Origin: an uncultured Clostridia bacterium
GTDB lineage: Bacteria > Bacillota > Clostridia > Lachnospirales > CAG-274
NCBI GenBank assembly: GCA_947631975.1
Contig: CANRNM010000008.1
Span: 1-33,014, forward strand
Length of the DNA stretch: 33,014 nt
Direction of reading: 5' to 3'
How positions within the stretch are numbered: position 1 is the stretch's first letter; each line of letters begins with the position of its first letter. Position numbers and translations under genes: made by a program. This document shows, piece by piece, positions 23,609 to 31,569 of this stretch. The notes beneath the pieces are model-generated. The model worked only from the letters and a program-made list of their open reading frames with translations. It was not told the DNA's origin and did not search any database.

Positions 23609-24691
23609 TTATCTGTCAAAATATCCCTTTGCGGCAAGAAGCTCTGCCATGAGCACCGCTCCGCCTGCCGCGCCTCTTAATGTGTTGTGCGAAAGACACA
23701 CAAATTTATAGTCATACTGGCTGTCCTCCCTAAGTCTGCCTATTGAAACAGCCATGCCGTTTTCAAGCATTCTGTCGAGCCTTGCCTGCGGTCTGTCGTC
23801 CTCCTCAAAGTAGTTCAAAAACTGCTTGGGTGCAGAGGGAAGCTCAAGCTCCTGCGGAACTCCGCTGAATTCCTTCCAAGCCTTGAGTATATCCTCCTTA
23901 GAGGGCTTGTTGTCAAAGCTTACGAATACGGCTGCCGTATGTCCGTCGGAAACGGCAACTCTAAGACACTGTGTAGTGATGTTGGGAGTAACGGCGTTTA
24001 CTATTTTATCACCCTCAATGTGTCCCCATATCTTGAGAGGCTCAAGCTCCGACTTTTCCTCCTCGCCGCCTATGAAGGGTATTACATTGTCCACCATCTC
24101 GGGCCAGCTTTCAAATGTCTTGCCCGCTCCGGATATAGCCTGATATGTGCAGGCAAGCACATTTTTTATGCCGTATTTTCTGAGAGGATGAAGCGCGGGC
24201 ACATAGCTCTGCAGTGAGCAGTTGGACTTAACGGCTATAAAGCCTCTCTTTGTGCCGAGCCTCTTCTTCTGTGCTTCTATTATTTCAATGTGCTCGGGAT
24301 TTATCTCGGGCACTACCATGGGCACATCGGGAGTTGAGCGGTGAGCGGAATTGTTGCTCACAACGGGACATTCAGCCTTTGCGTATCTTTCCTCAAGCGC
24401 CCTTATATCGTCCTTTTTCATATCCACGGCGCAGAACACAAAGTCCACCATGGACGCGATCTTATCCACATCGGCAGCGGCGTCCATAACGACCATATCG
24501 CCTATTTTTTCGGGAATAGGCTCCGTCATAGCCCACCTTGAGCCTATAGCGTCCTTAAGCTTCTTGCCTGCGGAACGCGGACTTGCGGCGACCGCAGCCA
24601 CATTGAACCAAGGATGCTTATCGAGAAGGAGCGTAAAGCGCTGACCTACCATTCCCGTAGCGCCTATAATTCCCACATTAAATGTTTTCAT
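23609..24691 (-). CDS. asd: Aspartate-semialdehyde dehydrogenase
   Basis: Reduces beta-aspartyl phosphate with NADPH to aspartate semialdehyde, the branch point to lysine, threonine and methionine. The 360-aa product has the NADP loop GIIGATGMVGQRF (8-20), the catalytic Cys158 in KSNCSLQ and His251 in SDGHTAAV. Its length and loops resemble the archaeal/fungal-type Asd rather than the enterobacterial type. GGAGG lies 8 nt before the ATG at 24691. A long upstream in-frame extension to 24901 runs through the riboswitch and is false. It is the first gene of the lysine-regulated operon. Confidence 0.97.
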   Translation of the reverse strand: MKTFNVGIIGATGMVGQRFTLLLDKHPWFNVAAVAASPRSAGKKLKDAIGSRWAMTEPIPEKIGDMVVMDAAADVDKIASMVDFVFCAVDMKKDDIRALEERYAKAECPVVSNNSAHRSTPDVPMVVPEINPEHIEIIEAQKKRLGTKRGFIAVKSNCSLQSYVPALHPLRKYGIKNVLACTYQAISGAGKTFESWPEMVDNVIPFIGGEEEKSELEPLKIWGHIEGDKIVNAVTPNITTQCLRVAVSDGHTAAVFVSFDNKPSKEDILKAWKEFSGVPQELELPSAPKQFLNYFEEDDRPQARLDRMLENGMAVSIGRLREDSQYDYKFVCLSHNTLRGAAGGAVLMAELLAAKGYFDR

Positions 24692-24716
24692 TGTTATTAC
24701 CTCCATATCATTAGTC

Positions 24717-24742
24717 AAAAAAAGATTGACAAAAGCCAATCT
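24717..24742 (-). terminator. Riboswitch-controlled terminator before asd
   Basis: AGATTGGC (24742-24735) pairs with GTCAATCT (24730-24723) around TTTT and is followed by a T-run (24722-24717) on the minus strand. The 5' arm overlaps the antiterminator hairpin 24739-24767, so only one can form. Confidence 0.85.
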
Positions 24743-24767
24743 GTGATATAAGCATATATTCACAGAT
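24739..24767 (-). promoter_or_regulatory. Antiterminator hairpin of the lysine riboswitch
   Basis: ATCTGTGA (24767-24760) pairs perfectly with TCACAGAT (24746-24739). Its 5' arm uses the 3' strand of aptamer stem P1 and its 3' arm takes the start of the terminator stem, the classical mutually exclusive arrangement. Confidence 0.8.
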
Positions 24768-24934
24768 AGCTCTCCATAAGCCCTGCGGCTTATGACAGTT
24801 ATCGGGCTGTTAACTCCGACAACCAGAAAGCGCTCCGCAGCAGAGAGCTTCCTTCGGCATTTTCCCCTTTTGATATTTCTCATTTGTCGCTGCGGCATCA
24901 AAATATCTACTCATGTCAAATGCAACCTCTATCT
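24764..24934 (-). promoter_or_regulatory. Lysine riboswitch (L-box) aptamer
   Basis: On the minus strand the aptamer opens with AGATAGAGGTTGC (P1 5' strand, 24934-24922), followed by AGTAGA, AAAAGGGGAAAATGCCGAAGG, CTGGTTGTCGG, ACTGTCATAAGCC and GGCTTATGGAGAGCTATCT, where CTATCT (24769-24764) closes P1. These blocks match the order of the L-box class known from the lysC leader of Bacillus subtilis. Lysine binding should stabilise P1, free the terminator and shut off asd-dapA-dapB. It accounts for most of the gene-free stretch 24692-25043; the rest is the promoter. Confidence 0.93.
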
Positions 24935-24948
24935 TCTTATTTATATTA

Positions 24949-24977
24949 ACTATAACATCAATTACCTTAAATGTCAA
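24949..24977 (-). promoter_or_regulatory. Promoter of the asd-dapA-dapB operon
   Basis: Perfect TTGACA (24977-24972), 17-bp spacer, TATAGT (24954-24949) on the minus strand. Predicted start near 24942, a few nucleotides before the riboswitch P1 stem. Confidence 0.85.
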
Positions 24978-24994
24978 CACAAAGCGGTATATAT

Positions 24995-25024
24995 TGAATA
25001 AAATTTTTAAGCGGGGCAATCCTA
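24995..25024 (+). promoter_or_regulatory. Possible sporulation-type promoter of the spore-protein gene
   Basis: TGAATA (24995-25000), 17-bp spacer, AATCCTA (25018-25024) resembles the forespore sigma-G pattern TGAATA / CATACTA with two mismatches in the -10. The predicted start lies almost at the Shine-Dalgarno sequence, which weakens the case. Confidence 0.3.
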
Positions 25025-25043
25025 TAAGTTGAGGTGATATGTT

Positions 25044-25259
25044 ATGAAGCAAAAAAAGCCCCTCACTCCCGACGACATAATGAAATATGAAATAGCCGAG
25101 GAGCTTGGGCTTATGGATAAGGTGAAAACAAACGGCTGGAAATCGCTCACAGCAAGAGAAAGCGGAAAAATAGGCGGTATGCTCGCCTCCAGAAAACGCC
25201 GTAAAAACTGCGAAAATCAGCCTTCGGAGCGCAAAAGCTCTATACAGCGCCTTTCATAG
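25044..25259 (+). CDS. Divergent alpha/beta-type small acid-soluble spore protein
   Basis: A 71-aa basic protein. MKYEIAEELGLMDKV followed by GWKSLTARESGKIGGMLASRK resembles the Ssp4-like branch of alpha/beta SASPs of clostridia (KYEIAEDLG, GWG, then a GG or GN motif and basic helix). These proteins coat and protect DNA in the dormant spore. The N-terminus is rich in Lys; the C-terminal 20 residues (after RKRRKN) are not conserved as far as I can tell. GAGGTGAT lies about 5 nt before the ATG. The last 43 bp overlap the 3' end of the convergent EcsC-family gene. This is the only direct sporulation marker in the window. Confidence 0.78.
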   Translation: MKQKKPLTPDDIMKYEIAEELGLMDKVKTNGWKSLTARESGKIGGMLASRKRRKNCENQPSERKSSIQRLS

Positions 25260-25999
25260 TTGAGATGGGCAAAGCTGACTATCCTGTTGAGCGTCTTTAC
25301 ATTGGTGTAGCCTCCCAGCACGCCCACAACGGGCAAGCCCTGTACAAATTTATATGTTATAAGCTCGTTTGCCATGAGGCTCGAAGCCTTTTTCATTTCT
25401 CTGTCCAGATTTGTTTCGTATATATCGTTGTTTATGAGATATTCCATTCTCCTTATCTGCTTTTTTATCCTCTCTCTGCCCTCACCCGCGCTTAAGGCTC
25501 CGGTTATGAGCTTTAATATGTAGCATTTCTCGCTGTCTTGGTCATAGTCGAAGCCGTATGCCGAGGCTATCTTATATATGCTCCTCAATATGACGGCTAT
25601 GAAAATGGGTATATCGGGAAGCCCTATCCCCAGTATGCCGAGCCCCGTGCCCTCCAAAGCCGTAAGAGTGAGGTCTTTTTTTAATCCCGCGTCAAGCTTT
25701 TTTCTGAAATGCACAAGCGCCTCCTCGTCATTGAGCATAATATTCTTATATGCTCTGAAATCCATATCCATACCGCTTTTGTTATATGTTTTTTCAATGA
25801 CATCCACGCCCTTGTTGAAAACAAAACCGAAGCCCTTGTAAAAGGCAAGCTCCAGCTTTTCGGCAAGCCCCTCGGGTATTTTATCCTCTACCTTGTTCAT
25901 TATATCGTTGAGCTTGGCTTCGGCAAAGCTTTCCTTGCCGTCAAGCATTTTTTCCTTTGCCCTTATCCTGAGAAGCTCCTTATCCGCAGTCTTGTTCAT
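25217..25999 (-). CDS. EcsC-family protein
   Basis: A 260-aa protein with the EcsC (PF12787) pattern: a charged N-terminal half, then TLTALEGTGLGILGIGLPDIPIFIAVILRSIYKIASAYGFDYD, a hydrophobic segment around 118-140 that may associate with the membrane, and a helical C-terminal region with QGLPVVGVLGGYTN. The family is named after a gene of the Bacillus Ecs locus; its biochemical role is not known. AAGGAGAG precedes the ATG at 25999. It overlaps the end of the AI-2E permease gene by 20 nt, so the two are coupled, and its 3' end overlaps the convergent spore-protein gene. Confidence 0.85.
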   Translation of the reverse strand: MNKTADKELLRIRAKEKMLDGKESFAEAKLNDIMNKVEDKIPEGLAEKLELAFYKGFGFVFNKGVDVIEKTYNKSGMDMDFRAYKNIMLNDEEALVHFRKKLDAGLKKDLTLTALEGTGLGILGIGLPDIPIFIAVILRSIYKIASAYGFDYDQDSEKCYILKLITGALSAGEGRERIKKQIRRMEYLINNDIYETNLDREMKKASSLMANELITYKFVQGLPVVGVLGGYTNVKTLNRIVSFAHLNYERRCIELLRSEG

Positions 26000-27116
26000 T
26001 TCTTTCTCTCCTTTTGCAAAATCTGTCCAGCCTAAGCTTTATAAAAGCCGTGAGCGGGACTGCAAACACCATGCCCCATATGCCGAACAGCTTGCCGAAA
26101 ACGGCAAGGGATATTATTATTACGGCGGGGCTTAGGCTTACGCTCTCTCCTACCACCTTCGGCACTATGAATACCGAATCTATCTGCTGTAATACAAGAA
26201 TAACTATAGCCGCATAGACCGCCCTTATAGGCTCTCCGCTCACAAGCGCCATGCCTACCGAAAGCACAAAGCCCAGTATGGAGCCGAAATAGGGGATAAT
26301 ATTTGAAAAACCGCTCACAAGTCCTATTATGACGGAAAACGGCACTCTTATGACGGCAAGCGAAAGGCTTATGAGCCCTGCCATAATTGCGCCGTCGGTG
26401 AGCTGTCCTCTTAAGTAACGGCTGAATATGCTGTTGAGGTCCGCAAGCAGAAAGCAAGCTCTTTCTTTCAGCCCTTCTCCCGCAAGCCTTTGCGCATAGC
26501 GGCTTAGAGCCGAAGTTATCCTTTCCTCGTCGCGGAGCATATAATAGCCTGCCGCAAGGCTCACAAACACCGTTATGATACGGCTTAAAAGCTTGCCGGA
26601 AATATTTATGACATCGGCGCAGAGTCTTGCCGTAAAGCCCGACAGCGAAGTGTTTATGCTGTTCAATATATTTTCGGCATAAAAAAGCCTGTGAGTGTCA
26701 AAAAATCGCTTTATATCAGAGTATATGGAATTTACATTCCTGCCGTATTCGACTATTCTCGTTCCGAGGCTTTCATAGTCTATGCTGTATACCGTTACGG
26801 CAGTAACGGAAATGATGAATATTATGAAGGCTAAAAAAACGACCGCAGAGGACGCGCCCCTTTTTAAGCCTGTTTTTCTTTCCACGGCGCAGACTGCGGG
26901 CTTAAGTATATAAGCAAAAACAAAACCCAGCACAAGTATTGAAAAAACGGAGCAAAGTCGAGCCAGAAAATATTTCACGGCAGAAAAAAACTCGTCTATA
27001 TTTGCAAGGGAATAAAGCAGGGCATCAATGAGCCTTGCCGAAACATATATGCAGACAAATGTAAATATGATGTAAAAACATATTCTGATATAGCTTCTGT
27101 CCCGAAATATATTCAT
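25980..27116 (-). CDS. AI-2E family transporter (YtvI/PerM-like permease)
   Basis: A 378-aa polytopic membrane protein of PF01594. Paired hydrophobic helices occupy the N-terminus (about 10-30, 55-75, 90-115), a soluble amphipathic region lies between 115 and 160, and the C-terminal half has the family block RGQLTDGAIMAG...GLVSGFSNIIPYFGSILGF and IDSVFIVPKVVGESVSLSPAVIII. Characterised relatives include autoinducer-2 exporters, Na+/H+ antiporters and the sporulation protein YtvI; the closest function cannot be chosen from sequence. AAGGAG precedes the ATG. It starts 9 nt after pepD. Confidence 0.9.
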   Translation of the reverse strand: MNIFRDRSYIRICFYIIFTFVCIYVSARLIDALLYSLANIDEFFSAVKYFLARLCSVFSILVLGFVFAYILKPAVCAVERKTGLKRGASSAVVFLAFIIFIISVTAVTVYSIDYESLGTRIVEYGRNVNSIYSDIKRFFDTHRLFYAENILNSINTSLSGFTARLCADVINISGKLLSRIITVFVSLAAGYYMLRDEERITSALSRYAQRLAGEGLKERACFLLADLNSIFSRYLRGQLTDGAIMAGLISLSLAVIRVPFSVIIGLVSGFSNIIPYFGSILGFVLSVGMALVSGEPIRAVYAAIVILVLQQIDSVFIVPKVVGESVSLSPAVIIISLAVFGKLFGIWGMVFAVPLTAFIKLRLDRFCKRRERNEQDCG

Positions 27117-27125
27117 ACCTTCTCC

Positions 27126-28544
27126 TTACAGTCTTTTAAGTATAACGCAGAGCATATTCCACACTCTCTCTATCGAGGAAAGGCTCGCTCTTTCTCTGGG
27201 CGTGTGTATATCGAATATATCGGGACCTATGGATATCATATCCATGCCGGGCGCCTTTTCGGATATTATGCCGCACTCCAATCCCGCATGTACTGTCTCC
27301 ACAACGGCATCCCTGCCGTACATTTCATTATATACGCTCACGAAAACATCCCTGAGAGGCGAATCATGTCTGTATTCCCAAGAGGGGTAGTCGCCTATAA
27401 ATTCCGTTGTGCCTCCGCAGAGAGCGACAAGCCCTTCTATCTGTTCTTTTATATAGGTCTTTTTGGTTATTACGGCGCTTCTTACAGCGCAGACTATGCT
27501 TAAATTGTCGTCCTCCGTCCTGACTATGCCCACATTGTTGGAGCTTTCGGGCATACCAAGGGCGGTATTCATGGACTGTATGCCGTTGGGCATGAGCATG
27601 AGCGCGGTTATTGTTTTTTCAAGGCTTTCCTTTGAGAAAACGGTGCTCCTGCCCTCTATCTCCTCTACCCTTATATCTATGCCCTTGTCGGTATCGGCGT
27701 ATTCGGCTCTGAGCTGTTCGGACAATATATTCACGCTCGCCTTGAGGCGCTTTATATCCCCGCAGGCAACTATCGCCTCGGCATATACGGGTATGGCGTT
27801 GTTCTTTGAGCCGCCTTGAAGCTCGGAGAGCTCTATTTTATCCGTAACGGAAAGGGAATGAAGTATCCTTGCCATGAGCTTATTGGCATTTGCCCTCTCC
27901 TTGTCTATATCTATGCCCGAATGTCCGCCTATGAGACCCGAAAGTATTATTGCCGCAAACTCCGTATATTCGGGCGCTTTGAGTTCAAGGGGTATTAAAG
28001 ACTTGGTTTTTACGCCTCCCGCGCAGCCGACCGTGAAAACGCCCTCCTGCTCGGAGTCTATGTTTATGAGCCTTCTGCCCTCTATGAGCGTCATATCGAG
28101 GCTTGACGCGCCGAACATGCCCACCTCCTCGTCGGTGGTGAATACCGCCTCTATGGGAGGATGCTCGGCAGAGCCGTCATCCAAAAGCGCAAGCGCCATA
28201 GCCACGGCTATGCCGTCGTCCGCGCCAAGCGTGGTGCCGTCGGCGTGTATAAAATCTCCGTCGTATATCACCTTTATGGGGTCCTTTTCAAAATCGTGCA
28301 CGACCCCCGCGTTTTTTTCGCACACCATGTCCATATGTCCCTGTATGACAACGGGCTTTGAATTTTCATATCCCCTTGAAGCGGGCTTTTTTATAATGAC
28401 GTTGTTCGCCTTGTCCCGGTGAGTCCAAAGACCTCTTTCCCTGCCGAAGGACACAAGATAGTCGCTCACAGCCTTTTCGTTACCCGAGCCTCTGGGTATT
28501 TCATTTATCTTTTCAAAAAAGTACAATACCTTATCGCAGTTCAT
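27126..28544 (-). CDS. pepD: Aminoacyl-histidine dipeptidase / beta-Ala-His dipeptidase (M20 family)
   Basis: Zinc-dependent cytoplasmic dipeptidase of broad specificity, including Xaa-His dipeptides such as carnosine. The 472-aa length is typical of PepD. Metal-site motifs are GHMDMVCEKN (His70, Asp72), TTLGADDGIAVAMA (Asp109) and the catalytic TTDEEVGMFGA (Glu139/Glu140); NIDSEQEG and a C-terminal HAGLECGI supply further ligands. The central dimerisation lobe is present (GGHSGIDI). GAGGTG precedes the ATG at 28544. It heads a pepD / AI-2E permease / EcsC operon. Confidence 0.95.
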   Translation of the reverse strand: MNCDKVLYFFEKINEIPRGSGNEKAVSDYLVSFGRERGLWTHRDKANNVIIKKPASRGYENSKPVVIQGHMDMVCEKNAGVVHDFEKDPIKVIYDGDFIHADGTTLGADDGIAVAMALALLDDGSAEHPPIEAVFTTDEEVGMFGASSLDMTLIEGRRLINIDSEQEGVFTVGCAGGVKTKSLIPLELKAPEYTEFAAIILSGLIGGHSGIDIDKERANANKLMARILHSLSVTDKIELSELQGGSKNNAIPVYAEAIVACGDIKRLKASVNILSEQLRAEYADTDKGIDIRVEEIEGRSTVFSKESLEKTITALMLMPNGIQSMNTALGMPESSNNVGIVRTEDDNLSIVCAVRSAVITKKTYIKEQIEGLVALCGGTTEFIGDYPSWEYRHDSPLRDVFVSVYNEMYGRDAVVETVHAGLECGIISEKAPGMDMISIGPDIFDIHTPRERASLSSIERVWNMLCVILKRL

Positions 28545-28565
28545 AAAAACACCTCGCTATAAATT

Positions 28566-28596
28566 TTACCCCCATATAACGAAAATATGAGGGTAA
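28566..28596 (-). terminator. Possible terminator or stem between UPF0210 and pepD
   Basis: TTACCCTCATAT and ATATGGGGGTAA on the minus strand pair over 12 bp (one G-U) with a 7-nt loop. The following AATTTATAG is a weak T-tract, so termination may be partial and some read-through into pepD is possible. No clear pepD promoter was found. Confidence 0.45.
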
Positions 28597-28618
28597 TTAA
28601 AAACATTTTTTATACGCC

Positions 28619-29977
28619 CTAATTTTTGAAGCTATGTATGGGCGCGGGTATTCTGCCGCCTCTCTTTATAAAGGCTTCGCAGCCGAATTTATTGACGCTC
28701 ATTATGGGAGCGTAGCCCAGAAGTCCGCCGAACTCGACCGTTTCGCCGACATTGGCGCCTATAACGGGTATTATCCTGACAGCCGTTGTTTTGCTGTTTA
28801 TCATGCCTATAGCCATTTCGTCCGCTATTATGCCCGAGATGGTCTCCGCGGAGGTATCTCCCGGGATTGCGAGCATATCAAGACCGACGGAGCAAACGCA
28901 GGTCATAGCCTCCAGCTTTTCAAGGCTCAATGCGCCCGCTCTTACGGCGTCTATCATGCCGTGGTCCTCGCTCACGGGTATAAACGCGCCCGAAAGTCCG
29001 CCGACATAGGAGCTTGCCATAACTCCGCCCTTCTTTACATTGTCATTGAGTATGGCAAGGGCTGCAGTAGTGCCCGGAGCTCCCGCGTGTTCAAGACCCA
29101 TTTCGTGGAATATCTCGGCTATGGAATCGCCTATAGCGGGTGTGGGAGCAAGCGAAAGGTCAATTATGCCGAAGGGTACGCCGAGCCTCTTGCTCGCCTC
29201 CTGCGCCACAAGCTGACCCACTCTTGTTATCTTGAATGCCGTCTTTTTGACCGTCTCGCAGAGGGTCTCAAAGTCTGCGCCCCTTACCTCGGCAAGAGCG
29301 CGCTTCACAACGCCCGGTCCGCTTACGCCTACATTTATTACTCTTTCCTTTTCGCCCACGCCGTGGAAGGCTCCCGCCATGAAGGGATTGTCCTCAACGG
29401 CATTGCAGAACACAACGAACTTTGCGCAGGCAATGGAGCCTCTGTCCTTTGTGAGGAAAGCCATTTCCTTTATTATCTCGCCCATCTGTCTTACGGCGTC
29501 CATATTTATACCGTTTCGTGTGGAGCCTACATTTACGCTGGAGCACACTCTTTCCGTAACGCTCAATGCCTCGGGTATGCTCTCTATAAGGCGCTTGTCG
29601 CCGGTAGCGGAGCCCTTCTGCACAAGGGCGGAATAACCGCCTATGAAGTTTACGCCCACCTCCGACGCAGCCCTGTCAAGCGTCTTGGCTATCTTTATAT
29701 AATCCGACGCGCTGCAGCCCGAGCCAATGAGGGCTATGGGCGTAACCGATATTCTCTTGTTGACTATGGGCACGCCGAACTCGTTGCCTATCTCGTCTCC
29801 CGTTTTGACAAGGTTTTCGGCGCTTTTGGTTATCTTGTCGTATATCTTGTCATTAAGCTTATCTATATCCGAATCGGCGCAGTCCAGAAGGCTTATGCCC
29901 ATTGTGATGGTCCTCACATCGAGATTTGCCTCCCGTATCATTTTGTTTGTTTCCTGAACCTCAACTCTTGAAATCAT
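28619..29977 (-). CDS. UPF0210 / DUF711 family protein (PFL family)
   Basis: A 452-aa cytoplasmic protein of the conserved UPF0210 family, recognised by [73 protein letters not shown] and [23 protein letters not shown]. Structures in this family show a glycyl-radical-enzyme-like barrel without a known reaction; the function is unassigned. GGAGG precedes the ATG at 29977. It follows the ACT-domain gene by 18 nt; this two-gene pairing is widespread in bacteria and implies a shared role. Confidence 0.93.
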   Translation of the reverse strand: MISRVEVQETNKMIREANLDVRTITMGISLLDCADSDIDKLNDKIYDKITKSAENLVKTGDEIGNEFGVPIVNKRISVTPIALIGSGCSASDYIKIAKTLDRAASEVGVNFIGGYSALVQKGSATGDKRLIESIPEALSVTERVCSSVNVGSTRNGINMDAVRQMGEIIKEMAFLTKDRGSIACAKFVVFCNAVEDNPFMAGAFHGVGEKERVINVGVSGPGVVKRALAEVRGADFETLCETVKKTAFKITRVGQLVAQEASKRLGVPFGIIDLSLAPTPAIGDSIAEIFHEMGLEHAGAPGTTAALAILNDNVKKGGVMASSYVGGLSGAFIPVSEDHGMIDAVRAGALSLEKLEAMTCVCSVGLDMLAIPGDTSAETISGIIADEMAIGMINSKTTAVRIIPVIGANVGETVEFGGLLGYAPIMSVNKFGCEAFIKRGGRIPAPIHSFKN

Positions 29978-29995
29978 AAATTAACCTCCGACATA

Positions 29996-30265
29996 TCAGA
30001 TGCGGTGCATCGAATTGAATATATCCTCTCTCTGGAGCCTTATATCGACTCCCTTTTCCTCGCCTATTTTATTGAGCTCTGCCACTATCTCTTCAAAGCG
30101 ATGACAGCTTGTTGAAAGGTCTATGACCATCATCATATTGAACCAGCCCGAAACTATGGTCTGGGATATATCGAGTATATTTATTTTTTCTTCCGCAAGG
30201 TAGGTGCACACCTTCGCTATTATGCCCACGCTGTCCTTGCCCACAACGGTTATTATTCCCTTCAT
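29996..30265 (-). CDS. ACT-domain protein, UPF0237 family
   Basis: An 89-aa single ACT domain (MKGIITVVGKDSVGIIAKVC, KINILDISQTIVSGWFNMMMVIDL) similar to the GcvR-like UPF0237 proteins. ACT domains bind amino acids or related ligands, so it probably acts as ligand sensor for its UPF0210 partner encoded 18 nt downstream; this is inference from the pairing. I choose the ATG at 30265, 9 nt after AGGAGG; an in-frame start at 30289 lies upstream of that site and is unlikely. A promoter is at 30298-30326. Confidence 0.93.
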   Translation of the reverse strand: MKGIITVVGKDSVGIIAKVCTYLAEEKINILDISQTIVSGWFNMMMVIDLSTSCHRFEEIVAELNKIGEEKGVDIRLQREDIFNSMHRI

Positions 30266-30297
30266 TGCATTATTCCTCCTAAACTGCATTTGAATTT

Positions 30298-30326
30298 ATG
30301 ATAACATAAAAAAATATATATTTCAA
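30298..30326 (-). promoter_or_regulatory. Promoter of the ACT / UPF0210 operon
   Basis: TTGAAA (30326-30321), 17-bp spacer, TATCAT (30303-30298) on the minus strand; start predicted near 30291, giving a short leader of about 26 nt. Confidence 0.75.
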
Positions 30327-30351
30327 CACTTTGTTATACAAAAAACAAAAT

Positions 30352-30382
30352 AAAAAAAAGAGCCGATATAATATCAGCCCCT
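30352..30382 (-). terminator. Intrinsic terminator of the MATE-S41 operon
   Basis: AGGGGCTGATA (30382-30372) pairs with TATCGGCTCT (30368-30359) around TTA, followed by a run of eight T on the minus strand. It overlaps the stop codon of the S41 peptidase gene. Confidence 0.88.
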
Positions 30383-31555
30383 TAAAATTTCTACAGCCTT
30401 TTTAAGCTGAGCGTCGTTTTCAATATCATATTCGGCAGTGCTGCTTGTGAGCGTCCTGTGGACATAGCCGTCGTTATCCACCTCGACATCGGGCTTTACG
30501 CCCTCGCCGTCTATGCATACGCCGCCGGGCGTGTAGTATTTTGATGTGGTGAGCTTTACGGCGCTGCCGTCGGTGAGCGGAAAGGTGGTCTGCACAACTC
30601 CCTTGCCGTAGGTAGTCTTGCCCACCACGGTGCCCTTGTGAGAGTCCTTTATGGCTGCCGTGAGAAGCTCCGCCGCAGAGGCGCTGTTTTCATTGACTAT
30701 TACGGCTATGGGTATATCCGCCTCGCCCTCCTTGGAATATACATATTCCCTGTTGCCTTCCTTATCCTCGGTGTAGGTTATGACGCCCTCGGGAATTATG
30801 GCGTCCGCTATCTTGGATACGGAGTCCAGAAGTCCGCCGGGGTTATTTCGCAAATCTATTACAAGAGACTTCATGCCCTGAGACTTAAGCTTGCTGTAGG
30901 CTTCCGTATACTGGTCGTACGTAACGCCCTCGAAGCCGTCTATCTCTATGTAGCCTATATCGCTGTCTATCATGGCTCCGCCGACAGTAGGCACATTCAC
31001 ATCCTTGCGCAGAACGGTCTTGTCGTACACATTGTCCCCTCGCTTTATGCTGAGCTTGACGCTGCTGCCCGCCTCGCCTCTTATCATATCTATGGCTTCG
31101 TCATAGTTTTCATAGCTCACGGGCACATCGTTCACCTTTATCACCTTGTCGCCCGTCATAAGCCCCGAATCGGCGGCAGGTGAATTTTCATAGACCGAAT
31201 ATATGTATATGGAATAGTCCTCGGGGTCTATGGTTGTCTTTACGCCTATGCCCACATAGTTGCCCTCGGTATTTATCTTATAGGACTTGTAGTCCTCCGC
31301 GGAGATATAGCGCGAATATCTGTCCGTGGAAAGCGCCACCATGCCCGTGTAAATGCCCTCGAACATTTCGTCCTTATCTATATCGCCCACATATTCATTG
31401 TCCATTATTTCCATAATGGTCTTTGCCTTCGTCTCGTGGTTTATTTCTTTTTTTATGTATGTCCTGTAGCATATAAGGGCTGAATTTGCAATAAGAACGG
31501 CTGCAACAGTCAGAAATATGCCCAGTAAAATTCCCTTTTGTGTATCCTTATTCAT
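30374..31555 (-). CDS. S41 family C-terminal processing peptidase (CtpA/CtpB-like)
   Basis: A membrane-anchored serine protease acting outside the cytoplasmic membrane. Residues 8-30 form a signal anchor (GILLGIFLTVAAVLIANSAL). A tail-protease N-terminal helix region and a PDZ domain follow (about 97-180, VGIGVKTT, SPAADSGLMTGDKVIKVNDV). The protease domain has LVIDLRNNPGGLL, NENSASAAELL (catalytic Ser within 291-293) and GKTTYGKGVVQ with catalytic Lys318. The Ser-Lys dyad is intact. Length 393 aa fits CtpB-like proteases, some of which signal in sporulation; that role is not shown here. GGGAG precedes the ATG. It starts 14 nt after the second MATE gene. Confidence 0.95.
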   Translation of the reverse strand: MNKDTQKGILLGIFLTVAAVLIANSALICYRTYIKKEINHETKAKTIMEIMDNEYVGDIDKDEMFEGIYTGMVALSTDRYSRYISAEDYKSYKINTEGNYVGIGVKTTIDPEDYSIYIYSVYENSPAADSGLMTGDKVIKVNDVPVSYENYDEAIDMIRGEAGSSVKLSIKRGDNVYDKTVLRKDVNVPTVGGAMIDSDIGYIEIDGFEGVTYDQYTEAYSKLKSQGMKSLVIDLRNNPGGLLDSVSKIADAIIPEGVITYTEDKEGNREYVYSKEGEADIPIAVIVNENSASAAELLTAAIKDSHKGTVVGKTTYGKGVVQTTFPLTDGSAVKLTTSKYYTPGGVCIDGEGVKPDVEVDNDGYVHRTLTSSTAEYDIENDAQLKKAVEILRG

Positions 31556-31569
31556 ATATCACACTCCCT

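Noticed and set aside
24692-25052. Upstream in-frame extension of asd and a short minus-strand ORF
   Set aside because: They read through the lysine riboswitch and its terminator; asd has an excellent start at 24691.
28634-29971. 445-aa plus-strand ORF opposite the UPF0210 gene
   Set aside because: Exact antisense shadow of a conserved gene, Tyr/Ala/His-rich with no recognisable motif or start signal.
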